From Solirubrobacter sp963848475 (GTDB lineage Bacteria > Actinomycetota > Thermoleophilia > Solirubrobacterales > Solirubrobacteraceae): 64,000 nucleotides of DNA. Below the pieces are notes generated by a model. That model did not search any database, was not told where the DNA came from, and worked only from the letters and a program-made list of their open reading frames with translations. Positions 27,970 through 36,220 of the stretch are shown in pieces (within the stretch, counting starts at the first letter, position 1; every line of letters starts with the position of its first letter). The stretch is from the NCBI GenBank assembly GCA_963848475.1, contig CAWKDW010000021.1:124001-188000 (forward strand). Reading direction: 5' to 3'. Made by a program: the position numbers and the translations under genes.

Positions 27970-28594
27970 ATGCCGCTCGAGTCCTACGGAGTCCTGAAGG
28001 CGACGATCCTCGACCGGCGGCTCGCCACGCAGACCAGCGCCCACTACCAGCTGCTGTGCGGTGTCGGCACGACGCGCTGGCGGATCGCGATCAACGCGCG
28101 CTCCGACGTGGCCCCGTCGGAGGTGGCGCACGCGACGATCCTCTCGTTCTCACCCGAGCACGCGATCGTCGAACGGCTGCAGCGGCTCAACGAGGGCTGG
28201 CATCCGCTGCAGGGCGCGCGAGGGACTGGACTACATCCGCGCCGAGATCTGCGCGCCGGACCAATTCCATCCGCTGCCACTTTCGAAGGCCGGCCCGAAC
28301 AACGACCTCAACGAGCTCTTCGACCTGATGTTCCGCCGCGGCGCGCGGATCTACGTCTTCGGCGAGCCCTGGGGCCCGGACGACGCACGCGACCCGTTCT
28401 TCGCCTTCGAGAACGGTCGCGGGATCCACGACGTACACCAGAACCAGGGCAACACGCGCCAGTTCCGCCACGACAACGGCGTCTGGCAGGACGGCGGGCT
28501 GATCTTCGAGCGCGCCGGCGGGCTCGCCGCGATCTTCCTGCGCTTCCAGTCGCAGGCGTGGCAGACCGACGATCGCACGGGCCACGCGCGGTAG
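27970..28594 (+). CDS. DUF2278 family protein (single frameshift)
   Basis: A protein of about 207 residues after correction, matching the DUF2278 pattern: an N-terminal MPLESYGVLKATILDR, then a central NNDLNELFDLMFRRGARIYVFGEP, and the signature GIHDVHQNQGNT followed by DNGVWQDGGLIFER. The family is uncharacterised and widespread in bacteria and fungi. The frame breaks near 28213; dropping one G gives WHPLQAREGLDYIRAEI and joins the halves. It is soluble, with no signal peptide. It stands alone between the amine oxidase and a PPOX gene. Function unknown. Confidence 0.75.
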
Positions 28595-28610
28595 CGGCGC
28601 AGCGGTGGGT

Positions 28611-28630
28611 CCGGGGGCGGCAGCCCCCGG
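28611..28630 (+). terminator. perfect 8-bp GC hairpin after DUF2278
   Basis: CCGGGGGC and GCCCCCGG flank a GGCA loop, 16 bp after the DUF2278 stop and 15 bp before the PPOX start. There is no U-run. It is probably a terminator or mRNA-end stabiliser. Confidence 0.5.
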
Positions 28631-28645
28631 TGATACAACGGCGGC

Positions 28646-29041
28646 ATGCCGAAGCCGCCGATCCCCGAAGAGCTCCAGGCGCTGCTGCGCGAACCCAACC
28701 CCGCAGTGATCGCCACGCTCAAGCCGGATGGGGCACCGCACAGCGTCGCCACCTGGTACCTGTGGGAGGACGGGCGCGTGCTCGTGAACATGGACGGCAC
28801 CCGCGCACGGCTGGACTACCTGCGCAAGGACCCGCGGATCTCGCTGACCGTGCTCGACGGCGGCGACTGGTACCGCCACATCAGCGTCCGCGGCCGCGTG
28901 GTCTCGATCGAGGCCGACGAGGGCCTGAAGGACATCGACCGGCTCTGCCGCCACTACCGCGATCAGGACTACCCGGCGCGCGACAGCCCGCGCTTCAGCG
29001 CGTGGATCGAAGTGGACACGTGGCACGCCTGGAACGCGTGA
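28646..29041 (+). CDS. PPOX-class F420/FMN-dependent oxidoreductase
   Basis: A 131-residue split-barrel protein of the pyridoxamine-phosphate-oxidase-like superfamily. Visible are the barrel strands PAVIATLKPDGAPHSVATWYLWEDGRVL, the phosphate-contacting RARLDYLRKDPRISLTV, and RHISVRGRVVSIEADEG. In actinobacteria such short proteins usually bind F420 and reduce unknown substrates. F420 versus FMN cannot be decided by eye. The ATG at 28646 follows the hairpin at 28611, so the gene is probably its own unit. The leu leader peptide begins 18 bp after its stop. It is intact. Confidence 0.85.
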   Translation: MPKPPIPEELQALLREPNPAVIATLKPDGAPHSVATWYLWEDGRVLVNMDGTRARLDYLRKDPRISLTVLDGGDWYRHISVRGRVVSIEADEGLKDIDRLCRHYRDQDYPARDSPRFSAWIEVDTWHAWNA

Positions 29042-29058
29042 GGTAGTCTTCGAAGGGC

Positions 29059-29115
29059 ATGTCGCTGCGCGGTCTTTCCCTTCTCCTTCTTCTCCTCCCC
29101 CCTCGGGGGGAATAA
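29059..29115 (+). CDS. leuL: leucine-rich leader peptide of leuA
   Basis: An 18-codon frame, MSLRGLSLLLLLLPPRGE, starts at ATG 29059 and ends at TAA 29113. Eight residues are Leu, six in a row (codons 29080-29097), the hallmark of a transcription- or translation-attenuation leader. A short AAGGG lies close upstream of the ATG. The leuA start follows 72 bp after the stop. The Leu-codon run is complementary to RNA immediately upstream of the leuA ribosome-binding site. It is too short for ordinary gene calling. Confidence 0.8.
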   Translation: MSLRGLSLLLLLLPPRGE

Positions 29116-29187
29116 GCGTGGGCGGCCGCTAGCCGCGAACTCACTCCGGAGAAGAAGCAGGAAAGACTTAGGAAAGGAAGCTGCGCC
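29071..29187 (+). promoter_or_regulatory. leuA attenuator: long-range leader helix enclosing two hairpins
   Basis: Two helices can form between the Leu-codon segment and the region before the leuA ribosome-binding site: 29086-29095 with 29148-29157 (10 bp, perfect) and 29072-29079 with 29160-29167 (8 bp, perfect). They enclose a C5/G5 hairpin (29097-29110) and a GCGGC/GCCGC hairpin (29122-29136). A ribosome stalled on Leu codons would melt the long helix. The purine-rich leuA SD (GGAAAGG, 29171-29177) lies just outside it. Leucine-responsive control of leuA is inferred. Confidence 0.65.
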
Positions 29188-30758
29188 ATGGACCCCAATC
29201 GGGTCATCGTCTTTGACACCACCCTGAGAGACGGCGAACAGTCGCCGGGCATCTCGCTCAACGCGACGGAGAAGCTGGAGATCGCCCAGCAGCTCGCGCG
29301 GCTCGGCGTCGACGTGATCGAGGCTGGATTCCCGATCGCCTCGCCCGGGGACTTCCAGGCCGTACGCACGATCGCGCGGGAGGTGCACGGCCCGATCATC
29401 GCGGGCCTCGCACGAGCGCACGCCGCTGATATCGAGCGCGCGGCGGAGGCGGTCCGCGACGCGGAGCGCCCGCGCGTGCACACGTTCATCTCCACGTCGG
29501 ACATCCACATCCAGCACCAGCTGCAGTCCACGCGCGAGGACGTGCTGGGGCAGGCCCGCGCGGCCGTCGCGCATGCGCGCTCGCTGGTCGACGACGTCGA
29601 GTTCAGCCCGATGGACGCGACCCGCGCCGACGTCGACTTCACCGCCGAGGTCCTGCAGGCGGCGATCGACGAGGGCGCGACGACGATCAACATCCCCGAC
29701 ACCGTCGGCTACACGATGCCGGACGAGTACACCGCGTTCCTGGGGCGCCTGTACGAGCTGGTTCCCGGCTGCGCGACGTCGTGCTCTCGGTGCACTGCCA
29801 CAACGACCTCGGGCTGGCCGTCGCCAACTCCTTCGCCGGCCTGCAGGCCGGCGCGCGCCAGATCGAGTGCGCCATCAACGGCTTGGGCGAGCGGGCGGGC
29901 AACGCCTCGCTCGAGGAGATCGTGATGCTGCTGCGCACGCGTGAGGCCGACGTCGGCTTCACCACCGCCATCAACACGCGCGAGATCGCCCGCACCAGCC
30001 GGCTCGTTTCGCGTCTGACCGGCTACGGCGTGCAGCCCAACAAGGCGATCGTGGGCCGCAACGCCTTCCAGCACGAGTCCGGCATCCATCAGGACGGCGT
30101 GCTCAAGGAGCGCTCGACCTACGAGATCATGTCCGCGGCCTCGGTCGGCTTCGACGACACGAACTCGATCGTGCTCGGCAAGCACTCCGGCCGCCACGCC
30201 CTGCAGTCGGCGCTGATGGACCTCGGCTACGAGGTCTCCGGCCACACGCTCAATCAGGCGTTCAAGCGCTTCAAGGAGCTGGCGGACAAGAAGAAGACCG
30301 TCACGGCGATGGACCTGGAGGCGCTCGTCACCGACGAGCTCCGCTCCGACGTCTCGTCCTACACGCTCGAGTGGTTCGACGTCGAGGCCTCGACGCGGCG
30401 CCCGCCGCACGCGACGGTCTCGATCCTCACGCCGGACGGGGAGTCCGTTCGCGGCGACTTCACCGGCGACGGCCCGATCGACGCGATCTTCCGCGCGATC
30501 AACTCCGCCACCCGGCGCGAGGCGCGCCTGCGGGAGTTCCGGATCGACGCCGTCACCGGCGGCCAGGACGCGCTCGGTGAGGCCAGCGTGATCCTCGAGC
30601 TCTCGGGCGCGAGCGCGTCGGGCCAGGGCGTCTCGACGGACATCATCGAGGCCGCCGCGCTGGCCTACGTCCGCGCGCTCTCCAACGTCGAGCGCAAGGT
30701 CGTGCTCGCGGCCGACGAGGCCGAGACGCCGCCGCTGGAGCTGACCGGGACGCCGTAG
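29188..30758 (+). CDS. leuA: 2-isopropylmalate synthase (single frameshift)
   Basis: LeuA condenses acetyl-CoA with 2-oxoisovalerate, the committed step to leucine. The barrel begins DTTLRDGEQSPGISLN, with the metal-binding HCHNDLGLAVANS after the break. The C-terminal LeuA dimer/regulatory domain is present (SVRGDFTGDGPIDAIFRAI to the end). The frame breaks near 29769. Adding one C gives ELVPGLRDVVLSVHCHNDLG, the family sequence. This is one of the few deletion-type errors. Corrected length is about 524 residues, the bacterial LeuA type 1 size. It is preceded by a leucine-rich leader peptide and attenuator. Confidence 0.93.
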
Positions 30759-30771
30759 CGGCGTGACGGGA

Positions 30772-30797
30772 GCCGGCTCGCTGCTAGGCGAGCCGGC
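30772..30797. terminator. 9-bp hairpin between leuA and the patatin gene
   Basis: GCCGGCTCG and CGAGCCGGC form a perfect stem with an 8-nt loop, 13 bp after the leuA stop. The convergent patatin gene ends inside it (stop codon at 30784-30786). It probably serves both transcripts. Confidence 0.55.
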
Positions 30798-31695
30798 GGC
30801 CCTGCGCGTAGCCGGCGGCGACGACCGCGCCGCGCCGGCTCGGGTCCATCAGGTCGGGCCCGATCGCGTCGAGGCTCGCGTCGTCGGGGACGATCGTCGA
30901 GACCTCCGCGCCGCGTGAGCGCAGCACCATCGACTCGTAGCCCATGGCGGCCGAGGAGGCGGTGCGCAGCGGCGCCAGCGTCGCGCCGGCGGTCGGGATC
31001 AGGCAGAGCACGCGCGAGCCGCGGCCGGCCGGGACGGCGTCGAGGTTCGTCGGGCTCCAGACCGCGCCGTCGACGTACTCGCGCCCGCCGATCTCCACCG
31101 GCGCGAAGATCCACGGCACCGCGCAACTCGCCAGCACCGCCTCGGCCACCTCCGCGCGTGGGGCGTCGGGCGCGCCGAAGATCACGCGGCGCCCGTTGGC
31201 GCGGTCGACGGCGGCGATCCGCAGGCGCCCGTCGAAGTGCGGGTCGAGCGCTTCGATGTGCTTGCCGAGGTCGCCCAGCGTGCGCTCCGTTCGCGGGGCG
31301 CGGCTGAGGACGGCGGCGCGCGCGAGCCGCCCCGCGGGCCGGGTCGTCGCCATCGCCAGCGGGGCGAGCGGCGTCGCGACCGCCTTGCCCGCTCGTGCCG
31401 CCCCGCGTGTCAGCGCGCCCAAGCGTGCGCCGCGGGCTCCAAGGGCGTCCTGACCGGCCGCGGCCTCGGCGAATTCGCGCGCGGCGCGATCACCCGCCTC
31501 GGGCCGCTTGCCCGCCGCCAGCGTGGCGGCGACGATCGAGCCCGCGGAGGTTCCGAGCAGGTATTCGCAGTCGCGGAAATCCAGGCCCGCGCCGGCCTCC
31601 AGGCCGCTGAGGACGCCACGCAGCCAGGCCTCGCCGAGCGTTCCGCCGGCGCCCAGCACGAGCGCGTCGGGGAGGTCGCGGATCGCTTCGGTCAC
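30784..31695 (-). CDS. patatin-like phospholipase family protein
   Basis: A 303-residue serine hydrolase of the patatin fold. It shows a glycine-rich oxyanion hole LVLGAGGTLGEAWLRGVL (about 12-29), the nucleophile elbow GTSAGSIVAA with the catalytic Ser at about 51, and the Asp of the Ser-Asp dyad in EYVDGAVWSPTNLDAV. A central Ala/Arg-rich stretch (about 80-130) is a variable lid region. There is no signal peptide, so it is cytoplasmic, probably acting on lipids. It is divergent from the XRE-cupin regulator with 39 bp between starts and shares its operator-like palindrome. Confidence 0.85.
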   Translation of the reverse strand: MTEAIRDLPDALVLGAGGTLGEAWLRGVLSGLEAGAGLDFRDCEYLLGTSAGSIVAATLAAGKRPEAGDRAAREFAEAAAGQDALGARGARLGALTRGAARAGKAVATPLAPLAMATTRPAGRLARAAVLSRAPRTERTLGDLGKHIEALDPHFDGRLRIAAVDRANGRRVIFGAPDAPRAEVAEAVLASCAVPWIFAPVEIGGREYVDGAVWSPTNLDAVPAGRGSRVLCLIPTAGATLAPLRTASSAAMGYESMVLRSRGAEVSTIVPDDASLDAIGPDLMDPSRRGAVVAAGYAQGRRLA

Positions 31696-31709
31696 GGCTA
31701 GAGCGTAGG

Positions 31710-31727
31710 GCGTACGTGATAGCGTAC
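31710..31727. promoter_or_regulatory. GTACG-N6-CGTAC inverted repeat, candidate operator
   Basis: GTACG (31712-31716) and CGTAC (31723-31727) form an inverted repeat in the 39-bp gap between the divergent patatin and XRE-cupin genes. TACAGT at 31725-31730 could be the -10 of the regulator gene and overlaps the right arm, so binding would block transcription. The ATG at 31735 is so close that the transcript may be leaderless. Autoregulation is inferred. Confidence 0.4.
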
Positions 31728-31734
31728 AGTCGTA

Positions 31735-32319
31735 ATGGTGGCCGCCACGGACCCCACGATCGCGGCCATCGGCCCGCGGGTGAAGGCACTGCGCGAGGCG
31801 ATGGATCTCTCGCTGCGCGACCTTTCGGAGCGCTCCGGCGTCTCGGCGCCGATGCTCAGCCAGGTCGAGCGCGGCGAGACGAGCCCGACGCTGCAGGTCG
31901 CGAGCCGGATCGCCTCGGGCCTGGAGCTGCGGCTCTCACAGCTGCTGCGCCTGGACGAGGAGGTCTCGGTCTCGGTCGTGCGCCGGGGCGAGGGTCGCCG
32001 CGGCGGCGCCGGCGGCCACGCCTACGAGGTGCTCACGCCGCCGCTGCCGGGCCTGCGCGCCGAGGTCACGCGCCACACGCTGGCGCCGGGAGCCGTCACC
32101 GGCGGCCCCGGCGATCCGCCCCGCCACGAGCCGGGCGCGCGGGAGACGACCGTGCTCGAGCGCGGCGCGCTGACGCTGCACGTCGACGGCACCGAACACG
32201 AGCTGCACACCGGCGACTGCGTCACGTTCGACGCCGATCTGCCGCATCACTTCGCCAACGAATCAGAGGAGGAGGCAGTCCTGCTGGCCATCGTGTCGGC
32301 CGGGCTGCGCCGGTCATGA
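31735..32319 (+). CDS. XRE-family regulator with C-terminal cupin domain
   Basis: A 194-residue DNA-binding protein. The N-terminal helix-turn-helix (about 12-68) is VKALREAMDLSLRDLSERSGVSAPMLSQVERGETSPTLQVA, split here as LRDLSERSGVSAPMLSQVE and ETSPTLQVASRIASGLEL. The C-terminal cupin (about 110-190; PGARETTVLERGALTLHVDG, GDCVTFDADLPHHFAN) probably senses a small ligand. Its stop overlaps the leuC start (ATGA, 32316-32319), so it is translated with leuC, unusual for this family. Control of leuCDB-ilvE-cimA or of its own promoter is possible but unproven. Confidence 0.87.
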   Translation: MVAATDPTIAAIGPRVKALREAMDLSLRDLSERSGVSAPMLSQVERGETSPTLQVASRIASGLELRLSQLLRLDEEVSVSVVRRGEGRRGGAGGHAYEVLTPPLPGLRAEVTRHTLAPGAVTGGPGDPPRHEPGARETTVLERGALTLHVDGTEHELHTGDCVTFDADLPHHFANESEEEAVLLAIVSAGLRRS

Positions 32320-33685
32320 CGCCCACCACGCTGTTCGAGAAGATCTGGTCCGCGCATCGGGTCGCGGACGGGCTGATCTACATCGACCTCCATCTGGTCC
32401 ATGAGGTCACGAGCCCGCAGGCCTTCGAGGGCCTCCGGCTCGCCGGCCGCGAGGTCCGCCGCCCGGATCGCACGCTCGCGACCGCCGATCACAACGTGCC
32501 GACCGACGGCACGCCGATCTCGGCCAAGATCCACGACGCCCTCAGCCGCCGCCAGGTCGAGGCGCTGGAGTCCAACTGCGACGAGTTCGGCATCCCGCTG
32601 TACTCGCTCGGCTCGGACCGCCAGGGGATCGTCCACATCATCGGGCCGGAACTGGGCGTCACCCAGCCGGGCATGACGATCGTCTGCGGCGACTCGCACA
32701 CCGCCACCCACGGCGCGTTCGGCGCGCTGGCCTTCGGGATCGGGACGAGCGAGGTCGAGCACGTGCTCGCGACCCAGACGCTGCAGCAGCCCAAGCCGAA
32801 GTCGATGCGGATCAACTACGTCGGCTCGCTCGGCAGCGGCGTCACCGCGAAGGACCTGATCCTCGCCACGATCGGCCAGATGGGCACCAACGGCGCCGCC
32901 GGCCACGCCGTCGAATACGCCGGCGAGGTCATCGAGGGCATGTCGATGGAAGAGCGGATGACGATCTGCAACATGACGATCGAGGGCGGCGGCCGCGCGG
33001 GGATGATCGCGCCCGACCAGACCACGTTCGACTGGGTGCAAGGACCGTCCGGGCGCGCCGGAGGACTTCGAGGAGGCGCTGAGCGTACTGGCGCACGCTG
33101 AAGACCGACGAGGGCGCGACCTTCGACCGCGAGATCACCGTCGATGCGAGCGCCGTCTCGCCGGTCGTCACCTGGGGCACCAACCCCGGCCAGGTCGTCC
33201 CGGTCACGTCGCCCGTGCCGGCGCCGAGCTCGGAGACCGACGAGCGCTCGCTCGTCTACATGGGTCTGGAGGCTGGGACGCCGATGCTCGAGGTCAAGCT
33301 CGATCGCGTCTTCATCGGCTCGTGCACGAACGCCCGGATCGGCGACCTGCGCGCCGCCGCGGCGATGATCAAGGGCCGCACGGTCGCCTCGACCGTCTCC
33401 GCGATGGTCGTCCCCGGCTCCCAGCAGGTGGCCAAGCAGGCCGAGAGCGAGGGGCTCGACGAGATCTTCCGCGCGGCGGGCTTCGACTGGCGCACCGCGG
33501 GCTGCTCGATGTGCCTGGGCATGAACCCGGACATCCTCGAGCCGGGCGAGCGCTGCGCCTCGACCTCCAACCGCAACTTCGAGGGCCGCCAGGGCCGCGG
33601 CGGGCGCACGCACCTCGTCTCCCCGCAGATGGCGGCCGCGGCCGCGATCGAGGGCCATTTCGTCGACATCCGGCAGTGGAGCTGA
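32316..33685 (+). CDS. leuC: 3-isopropylmalate dehydratase large subunit (three indels)
   Basis: LeuC with LeuD isomerises 2- to 3-isopropylmalate using a [4Fe-4S] cluster. It shows ADHNVPTDG, the substrate region CGDSHTATHGAFGALAFGIGTSE, the cluster Cys in FIGSCTNARIGDLR, and the paired CSMCLGMNPD. The frame is broken in a short stretch: one extra G near 33042 (WVQ-DRPGAPEDFEEAL restored) and two missing bases near 33081-33087 (restoring ER-YWRTLKTDEGATFDREI). Corrected length is about 457 residues. Three indels in 50 bp of an essential-type gene argue for base-calling error. It overlaps the XRE gene at its start; leuD follows 2 bp later. Confidence 0.9.
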
Positions 33686-33687
33686 AC

Positions 33688-34248
33688 GTGGAACCGATCC
33701 AGGTCATCAAGGGCCCGGTGACGTCGCTCGCGCGGGCTGACGTCGACACCGACCAGATCATCCCCAAGCAGTTCCTGAAGCGGATCGAGCGCACCGGCTT
33801 CGGCGAGTTCCTGTTCTACGACTGGGCGCAGGAGCCCGGCTGGAGCCTGCCCAAGAACCCGATCCTCGCGACCGGCCCGAACTTCGGCTGCGGCTCCAGC
33901 CGCGAGCACGCCCCGTGGGCGCTGCAGGACTACGGCTTCCAGGCGATCGTCGCCTCGAGCTTCGCCGACATCTTCTTCTCCAACTGCACGAAGGTCGGCC
34001 TGCTGCCCGTCGTGCTGGCGGAGGAGGACGTCCAGGCCCTGATGGCGGCGGGTGAGGGGGAGGTCGACCTCGAGGCGCTCGAGGTCCGCTTCGACGGTCG
34101 CGCCGTGCCGTTCGAGCTCGACGCCGAGCGCCGCCACCGCCTGCTCAACGGCCTCGACGACATCGCGCTCACGCTCCAGAAGGGCGACGACATCGAGGCC
34201 TATGAGGCCGAGCGAGAGCGCCCCGGTCCTGTCACTCTGAATCTGTAG
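33688..34248 (+). CDS. leuD: 3-isopropylmalate dehydratase small subunit
   Basis: The swivelling domain partner of LeuC, 186 residues and intact. It has the family motifs VDTDQIIPKQFLKRI, FNCGC-type NFGCGSSREHAPWAL, and ASSFADIFFSNCTKVGLLPV. The GTG start 2 bp after the leuC stop is chosen because it gives the conserved MEPIQVIKGPVTSLARADVDTD beginning in frame, and coupling to leuC is expected. leuB follows after 13 bp. Confidence 0.94.
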   Translation: MEPIQVIKGPVTSLARADVDTDQIIPKQFLKRIERTGFGEFLFYDWAQEPGWSLPKNPILATGPNFGCGSSREHAPWALQDYGFQAIVASSFADIFFSNCTKVGLLPVVLAEEDVQALMAAGEGEVDLEALEVRFDGRAVPFELDAERRHRLLNGLDDIALTLQKGDDIEAYEAERERPGPVTLNL

Positions 34249-34261
34249 GGTCCCACAACTT

Positions 34262-35290
34262 ATGCCTACGATCGTCCTCCTTCCCGGCGACGGGATCGGC
34301 CCCGAAGTGGCCGCCTCCGCCGTCGAAGTCCTGAATGCCGTCGCCTCCGACCTCACCTTCGAGGAGCACCCCGCAGGGGGCGCCGCCATCGACCTCCACG
34401 GCACCGCGCTGACCGACGAGGCGCTTGCTGCGTGCAAGGCGTCCGACGCGGTCCTGCTCGGTGCGGTCGGCGGGCCGAAGTGGGACACGAACGAGCCCGG
34501 CGCGGTACGTCCGGAGCAGGGCCTGTTCAAGATCCGCGCCGAGCTCGGCCTCTTCGCCAACCTGCGCCCGATCCGGCCGCTGCCCGCGCTCTACGACGCC
34601 TCGCCGCTCAAGCGCGAGTTGATCGACGGCGTCGACATGCTGATCGTGCGCGAGCTCACCGGGGGCCTGTACTACGGCGAGCGCGGGACCAAGGACGGCC
34701 GCGCGTTCGACACGATGGTCTACACGGTCGAGGAGATCGAGCGGATCGCGCGCGTGGGCTTCGAGGCGGCCAAGAGCCGCGTGACGTCGGTCGACAAGGC
34801 CAACGTGCTCGACACGAGCCGCCTGTGGCGCGAGGTCATCACGCGCATCCACACCGAGGAGTTCCCGCACATCGAGCTCGAGCACATCCTCGTCGACGCG
34901 GCGGCGATGAAGCTGATCGCGGCTCCGCGCCACTTCGAGGTGATCGTCACCGAGAACATGTTCGGCGACATCCTCAGCGACGAGGCGTCGATGCTCACCG
35001 GCTCGCTCGGCATGCTCCCGACCGCCTCGCTGGGCGGCGACGGCCCGTCGCTGTTCGAGCCCGTGCACGGTACGGCGCCTGACATCGCGGGCCAGGGGAT
35101 CGCCAACCCGATCGGCATGATCCTGTCCGCCGCGCTGATGCTGCGCCACGGACTCGGCCGGGAGGACCAGGCGGCTGCCGTAGAATCGGCGGTCGACAAG
35201 GCCCTGGAGAAGGGCGTCCGCTCCGGAGACCTGGGCGGCAAGGCGACCACCGCCGAGGTGACCGAGGCGGTGCTTGAGGAGCTGAAGTGA
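34262..35290 (+). CDS. leuB: 3-isopropylmalate dehydrogenase
   Basis: LeuB oxidatively decarboxylates 3-isopropylmalate. It has 342 residues and is intact. It shows LLPGDGIGPEV at the N-terminus, the IPMDH-type substrate loop GLFANLRPIRPLPAL, RELTGGLYYGERG, and the metal-binding ENMFGDILSDEASML. The cofactor loop HGTAPDIAGQGIANPIG is of the NAD type. Its TGA overlaps the ilvE GTG (GTGA). A second, more distant family member lies at 59599-60696. Confidence 0.95.
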   Translation: MPTIVLLPGDGIGPEVAASAVEVLNAVASDLTFEEHPAGGAAIDLHGTALTDEALAACKASDAVLLGAVGGPKWDTNEPGAVRPEQGLFKIRAELGLFANLRPIRPLPALYDASPLKRELIDGVDMLIVRELTGGLYYGERGTKDGRAFDTMVYTVEEIERIARVGFEAAKSRVTSVDKANVLDTSRLWREVITRIHTEEFPHIELEHILVDAAAMKLIAAPRHFEVIVTENMFGDILSDEASMLTGSLGMLPTASLGGDGPSLFEPVHGTAPDIAGQGIANPIGMILSAALMLRHGLGREDQAAAVESAVDKALEKGVRSGDLGGKATTAEVTEAVLEELK

Positions 35291-36219
35291 GCCAATCGGA
35301 CCTGATCTGGATGAACGGCGAACTCGTCGCGTACGAGGACGCCAAGGTCCACGTGCTCACGCACGCGCTGCATTACGGCACGAGCGTGTTCGAGGGCGTG
35401 CGCGCGTACGAGACGCCCGACGGCGGCACCGGCGTGTTCCGCCACCAGGACCACATCGACCGGCTCTTCCGGTCGGCCGCGCTCTACCACATGGACATCC
35501 CGTTCTCCAAGGACGAGATCCGCGCCGCGACGTTCGAGACGATCACCCGCAACGGCCTGAAGTCCTGTTACATCCGGCCGCTGGTCTTCCGCGGCGCCGG
35601 GCCGATGGGCCTGTACCCGCTCGACTGCCCGGTCGACGTGATCATCGCCGTCTGGGAGTGGGGCGCCTACCTCGGCGAGGAGGGCAAGCTCAACGGCGTC
35701 CGCGCCAAGGTCTCCTCCTGGCGGCGGATCCCGAGCGACTCGCTGATCCCGTCGGCCAAGGCCGGCGGCCAGTACCTGAACTCGATCCTGGCCAAGGTCG
35801 AGGCCGACAAGGCCGGCTACGAGGAGGCGATCCTGCTCGACACGCGCGGCTACGTCTGCGAGGGCACGGGCGAGAACCTCTTCCTGGTCAAGGACGGCAA
35901 GGTCGTCACGCCGGGCTTCGCCAACGACATCCTCGAGGGCATCAACCGCGCGGCGGCGATCGAGATCCTGCGCGACCAGGGCTACGACGTCGTCGAGCGC
36001 GACATCGCCCGCGGCGAGCTCTACCGCGCCGACGAGATCTTCATGACGGGCACGGCGGCGGAGCTGACGCCGATCCGCGAGGTCGACGACCTGACGGTGG
36101 GCAGCGGCACGCGCGGCCCGGTCACGGCCGAGATCCAGGCGATCTTCGAGGACGCGCTGCACGGGCGCTCCGAGCGCTACGCGAAGTGGCTGGACAAGGT
36201 TCCCGCCGCGGTCACCTGA
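35287..36219 (+). CDS. ilvE: branched-chain amino acid aminotransferase
   Basis: IlvE does the last transamination for Leu, Ile and Val. The 310-residue fold-type IV PLP enzyme has HYGTSVFEGVRAY near the N-terminus. The PLP Lys is in PSAKAGGQYLNSILAK, and the phosphate-contact GTGENLFLVKDGKV and MTGTAAELTPIREVD follow. The start is a GTG overlapping the leuB stop. The stop is 1 bp before the cimA ATG, so leuB, ilvE and cimA are tightly coupled. It is intact. Confidence 0.95.
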   Translation: MSQSDLIWMNGELVAYEDAKVHVLTHALHYGTSVFEGVRAYETPDGGTGVFRHQDHIDRLFRSAALYHMDIPFSKDEIRAATFETITRNGLKSCYIRPLVFRGAGPMGLYPLDCPVDVIIAVWEWGAYLGEEGKLNGVRAKVSSWRRIPSDSLIPSAKAGGQYLNSILAKVEADKAGYEEAILLDTRGYVCEGTGENLFLVKDGKVVTPGFANDILEGINRAAAIEILRDQGYDVVERDIARGELYRADEIFMTGTAAELTPIREVDDLTVGSGTRGPVTAEIQAIFEDALHGRSERYAKWLDKVPAAVT

Positions 36220-36220
36220 G

